Source of the DNA: Campylobacterota bacterium
GTDB lineage: Bacteria > Campylobacterota > Campylobacteria > Campylobacterales > Sulfurovaceae
Assembly (NCBI GenBank): GCA_013153675.1
Contig: JAADEA010000166.1
Location: forward strand, 1 to 10,446
Direction: 5' to 3'
Length of the DNA: 10,446 nt
Under the pieces are notes generated by a model, which ran no database searches, was not told where the DNA came from, and worked only from the letters and a program-made list of their open reading frames with translations. Shown here in pieces: positions 6,525-10,446 of this stretch (its first letter is position 1; every line of letters starts with the position of its first letter). The translations under genes were made by a program, and so were the position numbers.

Positions 6525-8226
6525 TCTTCTCCTTTTCTAAAAGTTTATCTAAATATTTAAATACTCCAAACTTCATATCTTCTCCAGTTAAAATATAGTA
6601 AAGCTCATTTATATTATTTACAATTAGCTCAAAATCATCCATTGCCTCTGGCGTTGCAGCTAATAAAAATCTATCACTAATTTTTACCTCATAATCATCA
6701 TCTGGCATAAAAGTAACTTGCTCTTTTCTATTCTTAACCAATAAAACCACAATCTTTGCGCGTTGATTATTATAATCTTTTAAGATATCTCTTAAATAGA
6801 TAGTTCCACCCTCTTTTAAATAGTGATAAAGAGCATATGTCTCATCTCTAGAGACTCTTATCTCATACACTTTTGGCTCATACCCTACTATATTTTTAAT
6901 CTTTTCTAATATCTTCTCTCCCCAAAGCTCACTTTGACGATGAATCTCTTTTAAAAAGATATGAGCTAATGGAATTTTTATAATTATATATACATATTCA
7001 GCCATTACCTCTTCTAAAATATATACCCTATCAATCTTTGCTGCTTTAAAGATAGTTACATCATCAAGGGTATTTTCTCTTCCAATGGTATATATATTAG
7101 GATTTATCTTTTTAGCTGTTAATAAAATAGTTAAGTTTATTAAGTCATCTTTTGTAGCTGCAATAATAGCAACTGCCTCTTTAACTCCAGCTTTAAGTAG
7201 CATCTTATAATCTTCTGCATCTCCAAAAATGGCACTATTTTTTTTCTTTTTATAGTGAGTTGATTTTAAATCAATATAGGTATACTCAAGTCCAGCTCTA
7301 GTTAAAGAGTCTCCTAAAGCCTTTCCCATTCTACCATATCCACAAATTATATATTTTCCTTTTGGTAAAAACTCCTCTTTTTTTATATGCAAATCGTGTC
7401 CAAAAAACATCATCTCTAAAAGCCAAAGAGATGGAGAAGTAATTGCCAAATAGAATCTATTTGCAACTATATTAAAAGGGTCAACTATATTTTTTATACC
7501 TAAGTTTTTAAGATGCTCTGTCTGCTCTTTAGTAGTAGACTTTACAATTAAATTAATTCTATCATTTAGAAGTCTTGCTAAAAGAGCAATTTTGGTATTT
7601 TTAAAATCATTTTCAAACAGCGCTACCATTCCTTTACAAAATCTAGATTTAATTCCAGCAATCTTTAATACCTCTGGATTATTTACATCTGCAGCAAGTG
7701 CATAAACTTCTGGAATAAAGTTCTCAAGCTCTAACTCATCAATCTTTTCTGGGTCTTTATCTATTACTACAATTCTCTTAGTTGAGCTAAGCTTATGAAT
7801 TAAATCTTTAGTAGTATTGTTATAGCCTAAAATAATAATAAATGGCTCTCTTAAAGATTTAACTCTTTTTTGAAATCTAGAGATATTTAATTGAGTAAGT
7901 AGCTTTTGGTCTTGAATCAAACTAACTAAAGCTCCAATTGCATAAAACCATCCAACTACTCCAATAAAGATAGAAAATATTACCCAAAGTCTTTGTGCAT
8001 AGGTAAACTCATATGGAATCTCACCAAAACCAATTGTTGTTGCCATATAGGTAACAAAATAGAAAGCATCCAAAAAGTTCATTCGGTATGGATTTCCATT
8101 ACTATCAACACCAGGAATTAATACCATACCTAAAATTGAGATAGAGAAGGTAATAATTATTACAATTAAGGGAGTTCGCATTCTGCGAACAATAATCCAG
8201 ATAATATTGCTATTGTAGTTATTCAT
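6505..8226 (-). CDS. Two-helix potassium channel with tandem RCK (TrkA-N) domains
   Basis: A 573-residue inner-membrane potassium channel with a ligand-sensing cytoplasmic part. The first helix is about 18-38 and the second about 80-105, with the pore loop between them carrying filter TTIGFGE (63-69), a variant of TVGYGD. Two RCK domains follow. RCK1 begins with IIILGYNN (130-137), where only the first nucleotide-binding glycine remains. RCK2 begins with KYIICGYGRMG (291-301), a complete GxGxxG motif followed by acidic D319. The C-terminal 450-528 resembles a TrkA-C ligand domain (repeated short strands, DRFLLAA at 518-524). The architecture resembles MthK- and GsuK-type channels, but with both RCKs in one chain. 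The ATG at 8226 lies two bases after the upstream stop with no strong SD, implying translational coupling. The gene overlaps the polyamine gene downstream by 20 bases. Confidence 0.9.
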   Translation of the reverse strand: MNNYNSNIIWIIVRRMRTPLIVIIITFSISILGMVLIPGVDSNGNPYRMNFLDAFYFVTYMATTIGFGEIPYEFTYAQRLWVIFSIFIGVVGWFYAIGALVSLIQDQKLLTQLNISRFQKRVKSLREPFIIILGYNNTTKDLIHKLSSTKRIVVIDKDPEKIDELELENFIPEVYALAADVNNPEVLKIAGIKSRFCKGMVALFENDFKNTKIALLARLLNDRINLIVKSTTKEQTEHLKNLGIKNIVDPFNIVANRFYLAITSPSLWLLEMMFFGHDLHIKKEEFLPKGKYIICGYGRMGKALGDSLTRAGLEYTYIDLKSTHYKKKKNSAIFGDAEDYKMLLKAGVKEAVAIIAATKDDLINLTILLTAKKINPNIYTIGRENTLDDVTIFKAAKIDRVYILEEVMAEYVYIIIKIPLAHIFLKEIHRQSELWGEKILEKIKNIVGYEPKVYEIRVSRDETYALYHYLKEGGTIYLRDILKDYNNQRAKIVVLLVKNRKEQVTFMPDDDYEVKISDRFLLAATPEAMDDFELIVNNINELYYILTGEDMKFGVFKYLDKLLEKEKNEQSNK

Positions 8227-8228
8227 TG

Positions 8229-8606
8229 CTATCTTTTAGATTTTAAAGTATCACCAATAAATAGAATCACTGAAACAATATTTGCCATTAAGGCTCCTCC
8301 TGAGAGTGATACTACAATTAGACTCATATCATTAATATTATGGGTTACATACTCTGCAATTGCCCAGATAATTGCAGCTGCAATAAGTTGAATATCAGCT
8401 ACTAAACTCGTAGCTAACAAAACTGAGCCTAATTGAGTCTTATCTCCTAGCTTAAGAATAGTAGCAATTAAATTAACAACAATTGCTGCAAATAGCTCAT
8501 ATGGACTATGGTGAGAAAAGTTATCTATATCTCCATAAAAAAAGCCAAAGTTAAGAGTCATTGCCATAATGATAAAAAAGCCAGAGATTACCTTTTGAGT
8601 ATTCAT
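8229..8606 (-). CDS. Small four-helix membrane protein, probably DUF6394 family
   Basis: A 125-residue membrane protein with about four hydrophobic segments (roughly 6-24, 36-52, 60-84 and 96-118). Conserved-looking polar stretches are GDIDNFSHHSPYELFA (25-40) and DKTQLGSVLLATSLVADIQ (55-73). The pattern matches what I remember of the DUF6394 family, whose function is unknown; the family name is from memory. It is first in an operon, two bases before the channel gene, so an accessory role for the channel or in potassium sensing is a reasonable inference. ATG at 8606 has an SD AAGGGC (8611-8616), and a TATAAT box lies at 8637-8642. It ends with TAG. Confidence 0.82.
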   Translation of the reverse strand: MNTQKVISGFFIIMAMTLNFGFFYGDIDNFSHHSPYELFAAIVVNLIATILKLGDKTQLGSVLLATSLVADIQLIAAAIIWAIAEYVTHNINDMSLIVVSLSGGALMANIVSVILFIGDTLKSKR

Positions 8607-8636
8607 AAAAGCCCTTAATTTTAAAATTCATCTTAT

Positions 8637-8642
8637 ATTATA
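8637..8642 (-). promoter_or_regulatory. -10 box of the small membrane protein/channel/polyamine operon
   Basis: A perfect TATAAT on the minus strand, about 30 bases upstream of the ATG at 8606, in AT-rich DNA without a clear -35. Transcription would begin near 8630. The 12-base AT palindrome AATTTTAAAATT (8617-8628) would sit at the start of the leader, before the SD. Confidence 0.5.
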
Positions 8643-8679
8643 ATATTTTTTTGTAAAAATATGTATTTTTTTTGCAATA

Positions 8680-8696
8680 AAATAATATAATTATTT
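8680..8696. promoter_or_regulatory. Palindrome over the -10 box of the IscU-like/ferritin-like operon
   Basis: AAATAAT (8680-8686) and ATTATTT (8690-8696) form a perfect 7-3-7 inverted repeat that contains the candidate -10 box TATAAT (8686-8691) of the plus-strand operon. The half-sites resemble Fur half-sites (TAATAAT/ATTATTA), but the spacing of three does not match the 7-1-7 Fur arrangement. A repressor site is possible; chance is also possible in such AT-rich DNA. Confidence 0.4.
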
Positions 8697-8714
8697 AAAA
8701 AAAAGGTTTTTAAT

Positions 8715-9203
8715 GTGATTAAGGTTGATAATGAACTAATTGCTCATATGAGCAACCCAAATAATTATGGAAGAATAGAGAATGCCGATAGTATCGGAAT
8801 TGGAGAAAATCCACAAAATGGAGAAAAGGTTATTATATATATAGAAGCAGCCAAAGAAAAAGATGACTTTTTAATAAAAAATATAGCTTTTGAGGCAATT
8901 GCTTGTATGACAACAGTTGTAGCTGGCTCAATTATTACAAATGAGGCCAAAAATATTACATTTAATAAAGCAAAAGAGTTAATAGCAGTAACGCTAGCAA
9001 TGATAGAGAATGTTCCACCCGAGCAAGCAGCCTGCACTGAAATTGTAACTGCAGCTCTTCAAGCAGCAATGGATGGATTTAAAAGAAGCCTAGAGATTGG
9101 GAAAAAAGAGACATTAATCTATAAGATTGAGCAAAGTTGTGACCCAAATCAACAATTTAATATGAAGGATAGCAATGAAGAGTCTATTAGTAAAAACTCA
9201 TGA
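8715..9203 (+). CDS. Divergent IscU/NifU N-terminal domain protein lacking one cluster-ligand cysteine
   Basis: A 162-residue protein of the IscU/NifU-N family, the scaffolds on which iron-sulfur clusters are built in the cytoplasm. Residues 7-120 follow the IscU pattern: NELIAHMSNPNNYGRIENAD (6-25) matches the N-terminal NPxNxG box, and the second and third cysteines are present at C64 (AIACMTTVVAGS) and C107 (QAACTEIVTAALQAAM). The first ligand is lost: the usual CGD reads NGE (35-37), and the His before the third Cys is Ala106. A tail of about 35 residues absent from IscU carries C142. It is therefore probably not a normal scaffold; iron binding, carrier or regulatory use are open. The GTG start at 8715 has AAAGG at 8702-8706 and fits the family's N-terminus. 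It overlaps the next gene by 29 bases; no IscS is in the window. Confidence 0.82.
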   Translation: MIKVDNELIAHMSNPNNYGRIENADSIGIGENPQNGEKVIIYIEAAKEKDDFLIKNIAFEAIACMTTVVAGSIITNEAKNITFNKAKELIAVTLAMIENVPPEQAACTEIVTAALQAAMDGFKRSLEIGKKETLIYKIEQSCDPNQQFNMKDSNEESISKNS

Positions 9204-10017
9204 ACTTTGGTTAGTTACTCTAATGGCCTCATTTATGAGTAAGAGATTAGAGACAAAACGCAACCTAAACGATTTTAGTGATATTATCTTTCGCCATTTT
9301 ACCTGGATTGAAAAGGAGTTAATAAAAAAAAATATCCCTTATGATTATAATAGAGAAGTAGTACCCATTAAGGTTGATAGATTAAAGATTATTTTGCAAA
9401 ATATTAATGATAGAATCAATACTATCTTATTTACTCTCGATTTATTAGAAAATAAGGAGCTAAAGGATAGAATAAAAAGCGACTTGGAGTATATTAAATT
9501 TGTGGTAGAAAAGATAGAAGATGAAGATGTAAGTAGCGCCTTTAATGCAAAAAGGGTCTATAAGGATTATAAGCTATCACCAGAAGCTACTGATGCTTTT
9601 ACCCTATTTTTGTTTGAGGAATCATATAAAGAGTATGAGCTAATTATGGTATATAATTATCTCAAAGCTCACTCAAATGATGATTTCTTAAATAAGATTT
9701 TTCAAATTTTGGTTGAAGAGAGCTTTTTTCATCTAAAAAGCTTTGGAGAGATGATGGCTAATATGGGAATTTTAGCAGTTCCTAGAGTTATTCACAAATC
9801 TATTTATCAAGTAGAAAATATTATTAAGTTCTTAGAAGATGGAATAGATGAAGAGATTGCAGCAAAAGAGGAGTGTGTTAAACTATCTGAAGCAGTAGCC
9901 AAAGATAGCAAAGAGCTAGCAAAATTTTTTGAGTTTATTAATAATCAAGAAAACTACCATATTGCATTAATGAAAGATGCTCTAAACTACTATAGCAGAA
10001 AGGAAAATAATGAGTAG
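9175..10017 (+). CDS. Ferritin-like (rubrerythrin/ferritin superfamily) protein with extra N-terminal region
   Basis: A 280-residue, largely helical, probably cytoplasmic protein. The C-terminal half (about 135-275) looks like a four-helix ferritin-like di-iron bundle: FEESYKEYE in helix 1 (147-155), VEESFFH in helix 2 (180-186), DEEIAAKEE in helix 3 (225-233) and ENYH, an ExxH, in helix 4 (259-262). In helix 2 the nearest Glu-His spacing is one residue longer than the usual ExxH, so the metal site may be altered. Residues 1-125 are helical and charged (coiled-coil-like at 65-115), with no recognised family. ATG at 9175 is preferred because of the SD AAGGA (9165-9169), which gives a 29-base overlap with the IscU-like gene; a later start at residue 18 or 21 is possible. 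It ends in TAG and overlaps psd by 8 bases. Iron or oxidative-stress work alongside the IscU-like protein is an inference. Confidence 0.75.
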   Translation: MKSLLVKTHELWLVTLMASFMSKRLETKRNLNDFSDIIFRHFTWIEKELIKKNIPYDYNREVVPIKVDRLKIILQNINDRINTILFTLDLLENKELKDRIKSDLEYIKFVVEKIEDEDVSSAFNAKRVYKDYKLSPEATDAFTLFLFEESYKEYELIMVYNYLKAHSNDDFLNKIFQILVEESFFHLKSFGEMMANMGILAVPRVIHKSIYQVENIIKFLEDGIDEEIAAKEECVKLSEAVAKDSKELAKFFEFINNQENYHIALMKDALNYYSRKENNE

Positions 10018-10432
10018 CCACTTTACCAATTTTTTCTCTAAACTATTTGGCAAAATAGCAAATAAAGAGTTTCCAAAGCCTATTCAAACTCTTATTAATA
10101 AACTATACATAAAGAGTCTTGGGGTAGATATGAGTAGATTTGATGATGCCTCAAGTTATAAATCCCTCAAAGAGCTATTTACTAGGCCTCTAAAAGAGAT
10201 GCCCCAAATTGATAGCGACCCAAAAAAGGTTATCTCTCCTTGCGATGGACAAATTATTGCATTTGGAAAGATAAAAAATAATCTTGCTTTACAAATTAAG
10301 GGGAAAAGCTATAATGTTTTAGAGCTACTTGATGAGATTGAAGAGCTAGATTTTTTAGAGGGGGGAAGATATATAAACTTCTATCTCTCCCCAAAAGATT
10401 ACCATCGCTACCATATGCCATTTGATGTATAG
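10010..10432 (+). CDS. psd: Phosphatidylserine decarboxylase, cut short by an in-frame TAG
   Basis: The N-terminal half of the membrane-associated enzyme that makes phosphatidylethanolamine from phosphatidylserine. Visible marks are FTRPLK (57-62), ISPCDGQI (75-82), whose D79 fits the catalytic Asp, and FYLSPKDYHRYHMPFD (124-139) with the catalytic-region histidines H132 and H135. The frame then stops at TAG (10430-10432) after only 140 residues, while the family is about 260-300 long and needs its C-terminal serine (LGST region) to form the pyruvoyl group. The four codons after the TAG (Phe-Val-Asn-Lys) still look like Psd, suggesting an in-frame nonsense change rather than a frameshift, though a sequencing or contig-end error is likely given that only 14 bases remain. 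ATG at 10010 has SD AAAGGAAA (9999-10006) and overlaps the ferritin-like gene by 8 bases. Confidence 0.88.
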   Translation: MSSHFTNFFSKLFGKIANKEFPKPIQTLINKLYIKSLGVDMSRFDDASSYKSLKELFTRPLKEMPQIDSDPKKVISPCDGQIIAFGKIKNNLALQIKGKSYNVLELLDEIEELDFLEGGRYINFYLSPKDYHRYHMPFDV

Positions 10433-10446
10433 TTTGTTAATAAGAG

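Noticed and set aside
8617..8628. AATTTTAAAATT palindrome as an operator
   Set aside because: It consists only of A and T and is expected by chance in this composition; nothing else supports regulator binding.
8645..8704. Phase-variable homopolymer tracts (T7, T8 and A8)
   Set aside because: The runs are short, lie in ordinary AT-rich intergenic DNA, and are not in a surface-structure gene, so phase variation is unlikely.
8765..9037. Minus-strand open frame inside the IscU-like gene
   Set aside because: Its hydrophobic composition is simply the complement of an IscU-family sequence.

Overview
The window reads as an ordinary chromosomal stretch of a very AT-rich Campylobacterota (Epsilonproteobacteria) genome. 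The clues are an F0 subunit a gene (atpB) standing apart from the other ATP synthase genes, a saccharopine-dehydrogenase-like carboxynorspermidine synthase of the type used for spermidine synthesis in Campylobacter, tight gene packing, frequent GTG starts, and TATAAT -10 boxes without clear -35 boxes. The genus is not resolved. Both ends cut into genes (mrdA on the left; psd breaks off close to the right edge), so the window may be a whole assembly contig.

Layout: (1) 2-1774, plus strand: penicillin-binding protein 2, missing only its extreme N-terminus. (2) 1845-3563, plus: a NERD-nuclease/superfamily 1 helicase fusion of unknown role, meeting (3) convergently with an 8-base overlap. (3) 5076-3556, minus: atpB, a small two-helix membrane protein, and a short ThiE/TenI-like protein, spaced by 2 bases and then overlapping by 8. 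A TATAAT promoter and a 9-base inverted repeat lie upstream of atpB. (4) 8606-5295, minus: a small four-helix membrane protein (probably DUF6394), a two-helix potassium channel with tandem RCK domains, and carboxynorspermidine synthase, ending at a GC-rich hairpin (5184-5204). (5) A 108-base divergent intergenic region (8607-8714) with promoters on both sides. (6) 8715 to the right edge, plus: a degenerate IscU-like protein, a ferritin-like protein and the N-terminal half of phosphatidylserine decarboxylase, all overlapping.

Most genes are housekeeping: cell-wall elongation, proton-driven ATP synthesis, potassium flux, polyamine synthesis and phosphatidylethanolamine synthesis. No mobile element, CRISPR array, tRNA, rRNA or defence island is visible. 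The parts that deserve a second look are the IscU-like plus ferritin-like pair behind an operator-like palindrome, the ThiE-like protein that appears to lack both metal-binding aspartates, the orphan NERD-helicase, the small membrane protein coupled to atpB, the potassium channel/polyamine operon, and the in-frame amber codon in psd. I do not see strong evidence for a wholly new system; the IscU-like/ferritin-like pair is the best candidate.
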